64,000 nucleotides of DNA from Bacillota bacterium (GCA_023442465.1 JAEZZQ010000024.1:3808-67807), one strand, 5' to 3'. Numbered from the stretch's first letter, positions 42,765 to 50,720 are shown. Numbers and translations: made by a program. Notes: a model not told the origin generated them from the letters alone.

Positions 42765-43301
42765 ATGAAAAAAGAAATCGAGGTTTTTAATTATGCAAAT
42801 GAGATCATGAGCGGCGTGAAGACGGGCGTCTTATTAACTACGAAAACAGATGACAAAGTAAATTCCATGACCATATCCTGGGGAACGCTGGGCATTGAGT
42901 GGGGCAGGCCTATCTTTACAGTGTTTGTCAGGGAAGGCCGTTTTACGAATTCTCAGCTGGGGAAAAATGCGGAGTTCACGATCAACGTGCCCTACGGCGA
43001 TTTTGATAAAAAGATTTTGGGCTTCTGCGGCGCGAAATCCGGCCGGGACGTGGATAAGATAAAGGAACTGGGCTTAACTCTCGAAGCTCCCGCCAAGACT
43101 TCCGTACCTGGCATCAAGGAACTTCCTCTTACACTGGAATGTAAAGTACTCTATAAGAATAAGCAGGAAGGCAGCAAGCTTCCGGAAGAAATCAATACTG
43201 CATTTTATCCGCAGGACGTGGACAGCAGTTTCCACGGTGCGAACAAAGATTACCATGTCGCTTACTGCGCAGAAATTGTCAGCGCATATATCATAGAGTA
43301 G
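42765..43301 (+). CDS. Flavin reductase-like FMN-binding protein
   Basis: A 178-residue split-barrel flavoprotein. Motifs: GVKTGVLLTTKTDDKVNSMT, ISWGTLGIEWGRPIFTVFVR (FMN binding) and AEFTINVPYGDF, the order found in the flavin reductase/DIM6-NTAB family. It probably binds FMN and reduces a flavin or another small acceptor. The ribosome site is AAGGAGG. It is monocistronic, ended by a perfect 16-bp hairpin at 43339-43380. Confidence 0.88.
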   Translation: MKKEIEVFNYANEIMSGVKTGVLLTTKTDDKVNSMTISWGTLGIEWGRPIFTVFVREGRFTNSQLGKNAEFTINVPYGDFDKKILGFCGAKSGRDVDKIKELGLTLEAPAKTSVPGIKELPLTLECKVLYKNKQEGSKLPEEINTAFYPQDVDSSFHGANKDYHVAYCAEIVSAYIIE

Positions 43302-43338
43302 GCGGGACACATATGAGATAATTTAAACTTATTTATCG

Positions 43339-43380
43339 ATATACCATAGGCGGACCGGTAAGGCTCCGCCTATGGTATAT
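43339..43380 (+). terminator. Perfect 16-bp inverted repeat after the flavin reductase
   Basis: ATATACCATAGGCGGA and its exact complement enclose 10 bases. There is no proper U-run, so it could be a weak terminator or part of the adjacent repeat copy D. Confidence 0.6.
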
Positions 43381-43463
43381 TATGTATAAGAAAGGCTTCT
43401 ATTACATAAAAATAGATGCGCAGCTACGCGCGCGGAACAAAAGCTGCTCTCCGGCAGAAACAG
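43380..43463. repeat. Dispersed structured repeat, copy D (inverted, half core)
   Basis: Opposite in orientation to copies A-C. The arm is 43380-43409 (TTATGTA facing TACATAA). The core continues ATAGATGCGCAGCTACGCGC then GGAACAAAAGCTG and stops inside a coding sequence. The second half of the core seen in A-C is missing. Confidence 0.8.
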
Positions 43464-43746
43464 CTTCATTGCCGGCCCGGGCCTCTTTCTTCGTTTTTTC
43501 CTCCGGCCCGTCAAAGGCTTTAAGGAGTTTGTCCCATTCCTTTTGCGTAAATGACTGGCTCCCTATCTGGAAGCTCGGCTCCGTATCCCCATTTTTTACC
43601 TTTTCGAGTATCTCTTCTTTTTTGTCGCGAATCTGCTGCATGAAGTCCGATGTCCGGTTCTCCTTCTCATCTCCGCACTTTTCCCGCAGCTTCTGACGAA
43701 ATTCATTTTGCTCGTCATAACCGTTTCTTAATCCCGTTATCGCCAT
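43402..43746 (-). CDS. Small hydrophilic protein with repeat-derived C-terminus
   Basis: A 114-residue protein from ATG 43746 (AGAGG, 8 nt spacing). It is charged and helical: QNEFRQKLREKCGDEKENRT, then SFTQKEWDKLLKAFDGPEE. I do not recognise the family, though similar KEWDKLLxxFD segments occur in small Lachnospiraceae proteins. The last about 17 residues (LLFRARSCASIFM region) and the stop are supplied by repeat copy D, so the original end was replaced by the element. Whether it is still functional is unknown. Confidence 0.65.
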   Translation of the reverse strand: MAITGLRNGYDEQNEFRQKLREKCGDEKENRTSDFMQQIRDKKEEILEKVKNGDTEPSFQIGSQSFTQKEWDKLLKAFDGPEEKTKKEARAGNEAVSAGEQLLFRARSCASIFM

Positions 43747-43886
43747 ATCATTATCCTCTTCAAAGAAACCGCCATCCATAGCACAATTTACATCCTTGTA
43801 ATATTACTATCGGTATCTTTCCCCAATTAATTTAGCTTTTCACGCTTATTGGAAATGCGGCCGAAATATGTTAAAATATTGGCAAT

Positions 43887-43920
43887 ATTAAGGCTTGAAA
43901 AATAGTACCATTAAGGCTTG
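43887..43920. promoter_or_regulatory. Direct repeats upstream of the DeoR gene
   Basis: ATTAAGGCTTG occurs at 43887-43897 and 43910-43920, 23 bp apart (about two helical turns). This suits binding of the DeoR regulator to its own promoter. Confidence 0.55.
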
Positions 43921-43958
43921 GATAATCTACGATTTCAGTGAATTGCGAGGAGAAGGCT

Positions 43959-44708
43959 ATGTTAAAGGAAGAACGCCATCAGCATATTTTAGATGTTCTA
44001 TATGCTTCCGGAAAGGTGAGCGTGGAGGAACTGGCACATAATTTCCGGCTGTCCAGAGACACCATCCGAAGGGATTTGAGCGAATTAGAGGAACAGGGAA
44101 TCTTAAGGCGGGTATACGGCGGCGCTATTGCGCAGAAGAGGCTGCCGTTAGCTTTGGATGCAAGAAAGAACCTGGAAAGAGACGAAAAATACATGGTCGC
44201 TAAAAAGGCCACCAGCCTCGTCCGCCCACATTCTCTCATCGCGGTGGACGGCGGCACGACAAATACTCTGTTCGCCTCGCTCATGCCGATTTCTATCACT
44301 CTGCGCGTGGTGACTAACAGTTTCCCGGTTGCGGAAGAGCTTCGCAAGCGCCCCAACATAGATGTCACCTTTCTGGGAGGACATTACAACAAGGAATCTC
44401 AGACTACCGTGGGCGAGACAGTCTATCAGCAGCTAAAGGAATTTCGCTTCGACCAATGCTTTCTGGGCGCCTATGCAGTGGATGCACAGGGCGGCATCTC
44501 GGTGCCCTATCCCTATGAGGACGAAACCTCCGTAAAACGGCTTCTTGTAGAAAACAGCGCCGAAATTAACGTCATGTGCTCCTGTTCAAAGTTAAATAAA
44601 ATTTCTAACTATATTATCTGCCCCATCGATGCCGCAGACCGAATCATTTGCGAGCATCCGGTCACAAAACAGATGCAAACAAAATATAAGAATAAAATCT
44701 GCTGGTGA
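43959..44708 (+). CDS. DeoR family transcriptional regulator
   Basis: A 249-residue repressor from ATG 43959 (GAGGAGAAGG site). N-terminal HTH: MLKEERHQHILDVLYASGKV and LSRDTIRRDLSELEEQG. The sugar-phosphate-isomerase-like sensor domain has VDGGTTNTLFASLM, VTNSFPVAEEL and FLGGHYNKESQTTVGE, and ends near CSCSKLNK. It presumably binds a sugar phosphate. The target is not obvious: the nearest sugar operon starts at 46512. Confidence 0.93.
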   Translation: MLKEERHQHILDVLYASGKVSVEELAHNFRLSRDTIRRDLSELEEQGILRRVYGGAIAQKRLPLALDARKNLERDEKYMVAKKATSLVRPHSLIAVDGGTTNTLFASLMPISITLRVVTNSFPVAEELRKRPNIDVTFLGGHYNKESQTTVGETVYQQLKEFRFDQCFLGAYAVDAQGGISVPYPYEDETSVKRLLVENSAEINVMCSCSKLNKISNYIICPIDAADRIICEHPVTKQMQTKYKNKICW

Positions 44709-44766
44709 CGCAATCTTGAAGTATCGAAGACAATGCTTATAATTATAGATATCAGGTGGTGATATT

Positions 44767-45582
44767 ATGTTCAAAATTGGAGAATTTTCAAAACTGACAC
44801 AAGTTTCAATACGAATGCTCCGATACTATGACGAGATAGGACTTTTAAAGCCCGCAGAAATTGATAAATGGACAGGGTATCGTATGTACTCCGCTGCGCA
44901 AATACCCATTCTTAACCGAATCATATATCTGCGCGACAGTGGGTTTAATGTTTCAGAAATTGCCTCCGCCCTCAACAAAAAGGAGGATAAATTGCTTGTG
45001 GAACAGCTCGATAAAAAATATGCTGAAATAGAAAAATCAATTCAGCATGAACGGGAAAAATTAAGAAAAATAGAACTTGCTAAAAAAGAAATCCAAAACG
45101 AAAAAAATGAAATGCATTATAATATTTCCATTAAATCCATCCCCAGTTATCAAGTCCTTTCCCTGCGCAGGGTAATAGCGGACTATTATGCGGAGGGCGG
45201 GCTATGGCAGGAGCTATCCACTTTTGCCGCAGATAATCAGATTATTATATCAAATGATACTTTCTCTATTTACCACGATATCGAATACAAAGAAACCAAT
45301 GTTGACGTTGAACTATGTGCTCCCGTGAAAAAGTGTGGCAGGAATACTGATATTTTTATATATCGAAACACTGAGCCTGTACCGGTTATGGCTTGTACCA
45401 TGGTATATGGTGATTTTTCTAATATCGCCGGAGCATATACGGCTTTTGCCGAGTGGCTGCAAAAGAACAGCCGGTACAAGATGTCAGGTCAAACGCGGCA
45501 GATTGTACATCGCGGGCCGTGGAATGAAAATAATTCTGAAAAATATCTGATAGAACTCCAAATACCATTGGAGACTTTGTAA
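44767..45582 (+). CDS. MerR family regulator with GyrI-like effector domain
   Basis: A 271-residue protein. MerR HTH MFKIGEFSKLTQVSIRMLRY, YDEIGLLKPAEIDKWTGYRM; dimerisation coiled coil at about 80-118 (EKSIQHEREKLRKIELAKKE). The C-terminal effector-binding domain at 120-268 resembles BltR/GyrI drug-binding folds (SIPSYQVLSLRRVIADYYAE). The ribosome site is AGGTGGTGA. A clean terminator follows. A MerR-type 19-bp-spacer promoter lies just downstream, upstream of trmO, so TrmO expression is a probable target. Confidence 0.93.
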   Translation: MFKIGEFSKLTQVSIRMLRYYDEIGLLKPAEIDKWTGYRMYSAAQIPILNRIIYLRDSGFNVSEIASALNKKEDKLLVEQLDKKYAEIEKSIQHEREKLRKIELAKKEIQNEKNEMHYNISIKSIPSYQVLSLRRVIADYYAEGGLWQELSTFAADNQIIISNDTFSIYHDIEYKETNVDVELCAPVKKCGRNTDIFIYRNTEPVPVMACTMVYGDFSNIAGAYTAFAEWLQKNSRYKMSGQTRQIVHRGPWNENNSEKYLIELQIPLETL

Positions 45583-45588
45583 TCAAAG

Positions 45589-45617
45589 CGTCCTGCATTT
45601 TTGCAGGACGTTTTTTT
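45589..45617 (+). terminator. Terminator of the merR-type gene
   Basis: CGTCCTGCA-ttttt-TGCAGGACG-type stem followed by TTTTTTT on the plus strand. Confidence 0.9.
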
Positions 45618-45623
45618 ATTTCC

Positions 45624-45654
45624 TTGACCCTCACATGATGTGAGGGTTTACGCT
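45624..45654 (+). promoter_or_regulatory. MerR-type promoter with 19-bp spacer
   Basis: TTGACC at 45624-45629 and TACGCT at 45649-45654 are 19 bp apart. The spacer holds a perfect dyad: ACCCTCACAT (45627-45636), one central base, ATGTGAGGGT (45638-45647). This is the classical geometry of MerR-activated promoters. Confidence 0.85.
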
Positions 45655-45686
45655 GTACCCACATCAAATATAAGGAGGATATTCAT

Positions 45687-46163
45687 ATGAGTAATTTAGC
45701 AGTACATTCCATTGGAAAGATTTGCAGCAGTGAAAACGGTACCTTTATTGAGGTGGATAAAAATTATATTCCGGCCTTACAAGCACTGGATGGCTTTAGC
45801 CATATCAACGTACTTTGGTGGTTCAGCGAATATGATGACGAAGGATCACGCTCGGTACTGCAAACAGAGCAGCCTTACAAAGGTGCTCCGGAAGTAATGG
45901 GGATCTTTGCTACAAGATCACCTGTGCGCCCTAATCCGATAGCTTTGACCGCAACAGAAATCATTCAAATTGACCTGGAAAAGGGCATTATTCAAGTTAC
46001 CTTTATTGACGCAAATGACAACACACCAGTACTCGACATCAAGCCCTACACACCCAGCCTTGACAGAGTGGAAAATCCCGGTGTCCCTGCATGGTGCAGC
46101 CAGTGGCCGAAAAGCACGGAAGAATCCGGTCGTTTTGATTGGGAGAAAGTTTTTAATTTTTAA
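45687..46163 (+). CDS. trmO: TrmO-type tRNA t6A37 N6-methyltransferase
   Basis: A 158-residue protein of the YaeB/TrmO (UPF0066) family with a beta-barrel SAM-binding fold. The signature TRSPVRPNPIALTATEI is around residue 75, and DGFSHINVLWWFSEYDDE near 35. TrmO uses SAM to methylate the N6 of threonylcarbamoyladenosine at position 37 of tRNA-Thr in E. coli. It sits behind a MerR-type promoter, unusual for a tRNA-modification gene, so this paralogue may have another SAM-dependent role. The ribosome site is AAGGAGG. Confidence 0.85.
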   Translation: MSNLAVHSIGKICSSENGTFIEVDKNYIPALQALDGFSHINVLWWFSEYDDEGSRSVLQTEQPYKGAPEVMGIFATRSPVRPNPIALTATEIIQIDLEKGIIQVTFIDANDNTPVLDIKPYTPSLDRVENPGVPAWCSQWPKSTEESGRFDWEKVFNF

Positions 46164-46189
46164 AAAGTAGTATTATAAATGAATCATTA

Positions 46190-46230
46190 CCCTGCGGAAT
46201 GCTGCTTTGAAAGTACAGCATTCCGCAGGG
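46190..46230. repeat. Perfect 15-bp inverted repeat
   Basis: CCCTGCGGAATGCTG and its exact complement enclose an 11-base loop. It has no U-tract on either strand, so it is not an ordinary terminator. The rest of 46231-46511 shows no gene; short direct repeats ATGCAA at about 46365-46405 could be regulator sites for the downstream operon. Confidence 0.6.
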
Positions 46231-46511
46231 CACTTGCGCCTATTTGAAAGGCAAATCCAACTCCTTCTTTCCTTCATTGCAATATCATTCTTATTCGCAG
46301 ATATCTTCGTGCAGGCTTTATCTATCTCCGGAAATACTGCGTTTTCATCCTTCCAAATAAAAACATGCAAAAACGTGCAAGATATATGCTTGATACTACA
46401 CCATGCAAGTGCTACGGTAAATACAATAAAGTAATGCGTTATCCCCCATTACAGCCATGGTGATAAGCAATTGTAAAAATATAACTTACTCGAAAGGGGC
46501 AGAATTTTAAA

Positions 46512-47600
46512 ATGAACACAAATGTAAAGAAAGACGAACGCTGTCTGCGCGTCGGTGTCCTGGGGTGCGGCATTATCTGTCAGGCGGCTCATCTCATCGG
46601 AAGCAGCAAGGCAAAAAATATTCATTTGCAGGCAATTTGTGATGTTTCTGAAGAGCTCTTAAATAAAATGGCCGCTGTTTACGAGCCGGACAGTATCTAT
46701 ACCGATTATGAGAAAATGCTGGCGGATTCCGCTGTGGAGGCCGTCATCATAGGAATCGGCGACCAGTTTCATGTGCCCTGCGCAAAGCAGGCTATTTTGG
46801 CCGGCAAGCATGTGCTTTTAGAAAAACCGATGGGCGTTTCCATCGAGGAATGTTTGGAGCTGAAAAAACTGGCGGAGGAAAGGGGCCTTCTTTTACAAGT
46901 TGGGCATATGAAACGATATGACGAGGGACTGCAATATGCGAAGCGCTTCAAGGAAGAGAAAATGGGTGAAATCACTACCTATAAAGGCTGGTACTGCGAC
47001 AGTATCGGACGTTATACTCTGACCGACAATGTCATGCCCATCCTTTATTCCAGCTCATCTATGAAAAAACCGGAGGGGAATCCAAAGGCCATACTGGACC
47101 GTTACTATCTTCTCGGACATGGCAGCCATCTGTTCGATACTTCCCTATACTTTATGGGGCCCATTCGAGATGTCTGTGCCCGCTACATTCATAAGGAAAA
47201 TCTTCATTCATGGCTTATCGACTGTAATTTCGAAAGCGGTGCCATCGGAAGCCTGGACCTCACGGTGGCGATTGCCCAGCACTGGCATGAAGGCTGTGAG
47301 ATTTACGGCACAGAGGGAACCGTCTATGCAAAGACATTTAATCCTTGGGAATTCCGCTCCTCCGTTGTGGAATGCTTCGATAAATCTACGGAAACTGCTT
47401 TCATACCTGCTGCCTTTGACGGGCAGTTCTACCGCCGGGAGCTGGAGGGATTTGCGGGGAGCATCTTGGAGAAAGTCCCATGCACAGGTGCTACCGCACA
47501 GGACGGCATTATGATTATGCAGGCGTTAATTGCTACTTACCAGTCCGTGCAAGAGGGTAGCACATGGGTGAAGCTTAAAGATGTAAAGGGAGGATTATAA
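46512..47600 (+). CDS. Gfo/Idh/MocA family oxidoreductase
   Basis: A 362-residue NAD(P)-dependent dehydrogenase. N-terminal Rossmann fold: VGVLGCGIICQAAHLIGSSK and GKHVLLEKPMGVSIEECLEL (catalytic EKP motif). The C-terminal half binds the substrate (GCEIYGTEGTVYAKTFNPWE). Such enzymes oxidise or reduce sugars, inositols or their derivatives. It is the first gene of an operon with a sugar isomerase/epimerase and an alpha/beta hydrolase, so it probably acts in catabolism of an unusual sugar or cyclitol. The spacing to the next gene is 3 bp. Confidence 0.93.
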   Translation: MNTNVKKDERCLRVGVLGCGIICQAAHLIGSSKAKNIHLQAICDVSEELLNKMAAVYEPDSIYTDYEKMLADSAVEAVIIGIGDQFHVPCAKQAILAGKHVLLEKPMGVSIEECLELKKLAEERGLLLQVGHMKRYDEGLQYAKRFKEEKMGEITTYKGWYCDSIGRYTLTDNVMPILYSSSSMKKPEGNPKAILDRYYLLGHGSHLFDTSLYFMGPIRDVCARYIHKENLHSWLIDCNFESGAIGSLDLTVAIAQHWHEGCEIYGTEGTVYAKTFNPWEFRSSVVECFDKSTETAFIPAAFDGQFYRRELEGFAGSILEKVPCTGATAQDGIMIMQALIATYQSVQEGSTWVKLKDVKGGL

Positions 47601-47603
47601 GGA

Positions 47604-48437
47604 ATGGAACTAGGAATTTTTTCCCGCACTTATGAAACAGATAATATAGAAGAAACCTGTATGAGAATGAAGGCTGAAAGACTTGTTCATACGCAGTTCA
47701 ATCTGCTGAACGCCGGAATGCCTACACTGCCGGAAGCTTTTGACGAGAAGAAAATCGAAGAAATAAAGGAGATAACCGGTAAATATGGAATCCTGTTGGA
47801 TGCGCTTTCCGGCACCTTCAATATGATTGACCCTGATAAAGAGGCAAGAAAAGCAGGATGTCTGCAATTCGAAACCCAATGCCGTATTGCCCGTATGCTG
47901 AATATTCCCATCGTCACCCTCTGTACCGGCTCTAAAAACAAGCAGAGCAAATGGAGCTGGCATGAAGATAACGAAAAGCAATCCTCCTGGGATGATTTGA
48001 TGCGTTCCACAGAGACTATACTAAAATATGCCGAAGATAATCACATTGTTCTTGGCGTGGAGACGGAGGCAAGCAATATTATCGACACCCCGGAGAAAGC
48101 CCGCAAATATTTGGACTGCATAGGAAGTCCCAATATCAAGATCATCATGGACGGCGCCAATCTCTTTCGAAAGGAGCAGGCGGACGATATGCCCCGTATC
48201 CTGCAAGAGGCTTTCGACATCTTAGGAAAGGATATCGTGCTGGCTCATGCCAAAGATTTTACGGCAAAGGAACATATGGAATTCGTCGCAGCCGGGGAAG
48301 GAATGCTGGATTTTAAACTCTATATAGCCTTACTGCAAAGGAGTGGCTATAGGGGTGCGCTTATCATGCATGGACTGTCGGAAGCACAAATTCCCGGAAG
48401 CCGGAAGTTTTTAGAGGAGATAATTGTAAATGCGTGA
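47604..48437 (+). CDS. Sugar phosphate isomerase/epimerase family (TIM barrel)
   Basis: A 277-residue AP-endonuclease-2-like TIM barrel. Motifs: LVHTQFNLLNAGMPTLPEAF, NIPIVTLCTGSKNK, VLGVETEASNIIDT, IKIIMDGANLF and VLAHAKDFTAKEHMEFVAAG (Glu/His/Asp metal ligands). It could be a xylose-isomerase-like or inosose-dehydratase-like enzyme. It overlaps the hydrolase gene by 8 bp, so the two are translationally coupled. It works with the upstream oxidoreductase in the same pathway; the substrate is unknown. Confidence 0.9.
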   Translation: MELGIFSRTYETDNIEETCMRMKAERLVHTQFNLLNAGMPTLPEAFDEKKIEEIKEITGKYGILLDALSGTFNMIDPDKEARKAGCLQFETQCRIARMLNIPIVTLCTGSKNKQSKWSWHEDNEKQSSWDDLMRSTETILKYAEDNHIVLGVETEASNIIDTPEKARKYLDCIGSPNIKIIMDGANLFRKEQADDMPRILQEAFDILGKDIVLAHAKDFTAKEHMEFVAAGEGMLDFKLYIALLQRSGYRGALIMHGLSEAQIPGSRKFLEEIIVNA

Positions 48438-49218
48438 GTTCATACACCAAGGTTTAAAGCTGGAATACGAAGTGTCGGGAACAGGAATTCCACTTTTATT
48501 TCTTCACGGAATGGGCGGAAGCACCAAGCAGATTCATTCCACCTACCAACCGTCAAATGACATACAGTTAATCGCCATGAACCAGCAAGGCCATGGCGAA
48601 AGCGAAATGGACCCGGAACATTTGGATTTCAATCGTCTAGGCGATGATGCCATCTCGCTGCTGGATCATCTGCATATCGAGAAGGCTTATCTTGCAGGCA
48701 TCTCTATGGGTGCTGCCGTCAGTCTGAATACTGCCTCCAGATATCCAGAGCGAGTTATGGGACTGCTCCTGATTCGAAACGCGTGGACGGACAAGTCCAT
48801 GTCCGATGAGGTAAGAACAGCTTACCGCGACTTGGGGATGTCACTAAAAAGCGGAGGCCCGGAAGCATTTTACCGGACGGAGGGCTGGAACATCGTGAAA
48901 GAATGCTCTTCTTATACAAAGCAGGCCTTCCTTTCCCCCTTTTTCGAGCCTGCCTCCGTAAAGAACTGGCAAAAATATCTGATTCTTCCGGACAAGGCTC
49001 CGGTATCTTCACTCACTGACCTCACTATACTGAATATGCCGGTCACCATACTGGCAAACAGAAATGACCTATGCCATCCCTATGAATATGGAGAATATCT
49101 GCATACGCTTATCCCCGGCTCCACATTTATTGAGATTCCCGACAAAGACGGGGGCAAAGCTGAACATAACGCTATGATTAATCAAGCGCTTCGTTCGCTC
49201 CTTCACATAAATCCGTAG
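48430..49218 (+). CDS. Alpha/beta hydrolase
   Basis: A 262-residue protein. LLFLHGMGGSTKQI (oxyanion HG), GISMGAAVSL (nucleophile elbow GxSxG) and AEHNAMINQ near the C-terminus (catalytic His). It probably cleaves an ester or lactone, perhaps the lactone made by the oxidoreductase of this operon. It is the third and last gene; its 3' end overlaps the convergent methyltransferase gene by 16 bp. Confidence 0.92.
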   Translation: MREFIHQGLKLEYEVSGTGIPLLFLHGMGGSTKQIHSTYQPSNDIQLIAMNQQGHGESEMDPEHLDFNRLGDDAISLLDHLHIEKAYLAGISMGAAVSLNTASRYPERVMGLLLIRNAWTDKSMSDEVRTAYRDLGMSLKSGGPEAFYRTEGWNIVKECSSYTKQAFLSPFFEPASVKNWQKYLILPDKAPVSSLTDLTILNMPVTILANRNDLCHPYEYGEYLHTLIPGSTFIEIPDKDGGKAEHNAMINQALRSLLHINP

Positions 49219-49820
49219 TCTGCGCATACCAGTTTCTTTCCGTTTGGAAGCGGATATTCGCTGCCAAAAATTTTGCCATAGCCTATGGACTGCATGGCTG
49301 CAGTAAGACTCTCTTCCTCTATTTCGTGATGTACCTTGGCTATGCCGTCAAAAGAATGAAGATAAGGGGAATCGGAAACGAACCCCTCGTCCACGTTCAC
49401 TTGAATAATACACGATACGTAAGGAGCACCTACCTCTTCTGCCACATGAAGAAATCTATCATAACCGATATATTCTATCAGCAGATCCGCAACGATTAAA
49501 TCACAGTGCGGAAGCGTTATGTCATTCGATAGCAAATCGGCACATAGCGGAGAAAACATGTCCGAAAGATCAGGGTAGCGGTGAAGGCACTCCGCTAAGT
49601 ATTCTTTGTTGACGTCAACACCGTAAACCCTATGGATTTTCTGTGCATCTATATGCTCCAGGCCATTGCCTCCGGCAATTCCCAAGATCATTATGTCGGA
49701 CACCGGGTAACGGTAAAACTGAGCCTTCATCATCTCGTTCAGCGCTTGAAGCTGCTTGACAGAAGCCAGGCTCATATGTTTTTCATAATCGGTTAAATCA
49801 ATTTCTTCCCATGGATTCAT
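49203..49820 (-). CDS. Class I SAM-dependent methyltransferase
   Basis: A 205-residue protein. SAM-binding motif DIMILGIAGGNGLEHID near residue 45, the acidic loop GVDVNKEYLAE near 70 and LIVADLLIEYIG near 110. Acceptor unknown. It converges on the hydrolase gene and overlaps its 3' end by 16 bp. Its 5' end overlaps the remnant of a DUF3795 gene, whose decay may have brought this gene under a different promoter. Confidence 0.88.
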   Translation of the reverse strand: MNPWEEIDLTDYEKHMSLASVKQLQALNEMMKAQFYRYPVSDIMILGIAGGNGLEHIDAQKIHRVYGVDVNKEYLAECLHRYPDLSDMFSPLCADLLSNDITLPHCDLIVADLLIEYIGYDRFLHVAEEVGAPYVSCIIQVNVDEGFVSDSPYLHSFDGIAKVHHEIEEESLTAAMQSIGYGKIFGSEYPLPNGKKLVCADYGFM

Positions 49821-49939
49821 TGCTCTCTCCCTTCTTCTTTTTCCGCAGTTTCAGTTCCACATTCTGCTTCGACGCCTCCTCTTTAAAAAGCTTCTCCGCA
49901 TAAGGAAAACCACGGATTCGTTCTGTAAAAGTCCTTCAT
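49798..49939 (-). pseudogene. Internally deleted DUF3795-type gene remnant
   Basis: ATG 49939 with a GGAGG site starts MKDFYRTNPWFSLCG, the N-terminus expected of DUF3795 zinc/iron-binding proteins (normally continuing LNCGLC). The frame then meets a stop after EAF. In another frame EKLFKEEASKQNVELKLRKK continues to a TGA at 49798, resembling the C-terminus of the same family. About 100 residues appear deleted between them. Confidence 0.5.
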
Positions 49940-49979
49940 TTCCCAGTTCCTCCCTCAAAATATAAAGGCTAAACGATGC

Positions 49980-50576
49980 CTAAGATGATAAAATATTAAC
50001 GGAGTTGAGCAGCTTACTTCCCTTTTCACAGATTTCATAGACCTCGTCAAACTTCCTCTCAATCAAAGGGTTCACTGCCTTGGATCGGATTTCCACCAGC
50101 TTCTTGAAGAAAAGCACCGGAAGAAGCCAGCCCGTGAAGGCTGGTATCGCAAGCAGGATGCATAGGACAATTCTAGGCGGCTGTGCTGTTACCGCAAATA
50201 CCGAGCCTGCCATACATGCCGTAGCAATAATTCCTACAGCAAGCGCGAGGACTATCGCCAAAATGCTTCTGGACTTTTCCAGTTTCTCAATATCTCTGAC
50301 ACAGGCCTCAAATTTTCTTTGAAGGCTGGTCAATTCCATTTTGTTCCTTATCTCCCGGTTCCGCTTCAGGTATAGAGTTACCTTGTTCCGGTTCGGATGA
50401 TAAGCGGTACGCCTATGACCTCTAAAAACTTTCTCGCTCCTATTGCTATCTGTTTCCCACCCGAAATTCTTATATCCGTCGGTTAAAAAGGAGGTCTTCG
50501 ATGTATCCGCAGACACCTCCAAATATTCATATCCCACAAACTCCTTATTCTGCTGATTCATCTCACTCATAGCCAT
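49980..50576 (-). CDS. Hypothetical membrane protein with two helices
   Basis: A 198-residue protein of no recognised family. Residues 1-80 are polar and basic (EKVFRGHRRTAYHPNRNKVT). A coiled-coil-like stretch (LQRKFEACVRDIEKLEKSRS) precedes two membrane helices at about 102-127 and 135-157. The C-terminal tail is cytosolic and charged. It lies downstream of the HlyD-like gene of the propeller-SBP operon, separated by about 190 bp with a degenerate hairpin repeat, so a link to that operon is uncertain. Confidence 0.75.
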   Translation of the reverse strand: MAMSEMNQQNKEFVGYEYLEVSADTSKTSFLTDGYKNFGWETDSNRSEKVFRGHRRTAYHPNRNKVTLYLKRNREIRNKMELTSLQRKFEACVRDIEKLEKSRSILAIVLALAVGIIATACMAGSVFAVTAQPPRIVLCILLAIPAFTGWLLPVLFFKKLVEIRSKAVNPLIERKFDEVYEICEKGSKLLNSVNILSS

Positions 50577-50693
50577 TCTGCCTTTCCCCTATGCCGCCAT
50601 CCAAATTATACGAACGCATCTGCTAAGGACAGTATGACAAATATAACCGTTAATGTACAGACCAAAATTTTATTATCTGAGTTTAAACTTGTT

Positions 50694-50720
50694 GTTACTG
50701 TTCACTCCATTCTCGGCAAC
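50694..50720. repeat. 27-bp dispersed hairpin repeat, copy 3
   Basis: GTTACTGTTCACTCCATTCT then CGGCAAC. The left half equals copy 2 except one base; the right arm has degenerated so pairing is only partial. Confidence 0.65.
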
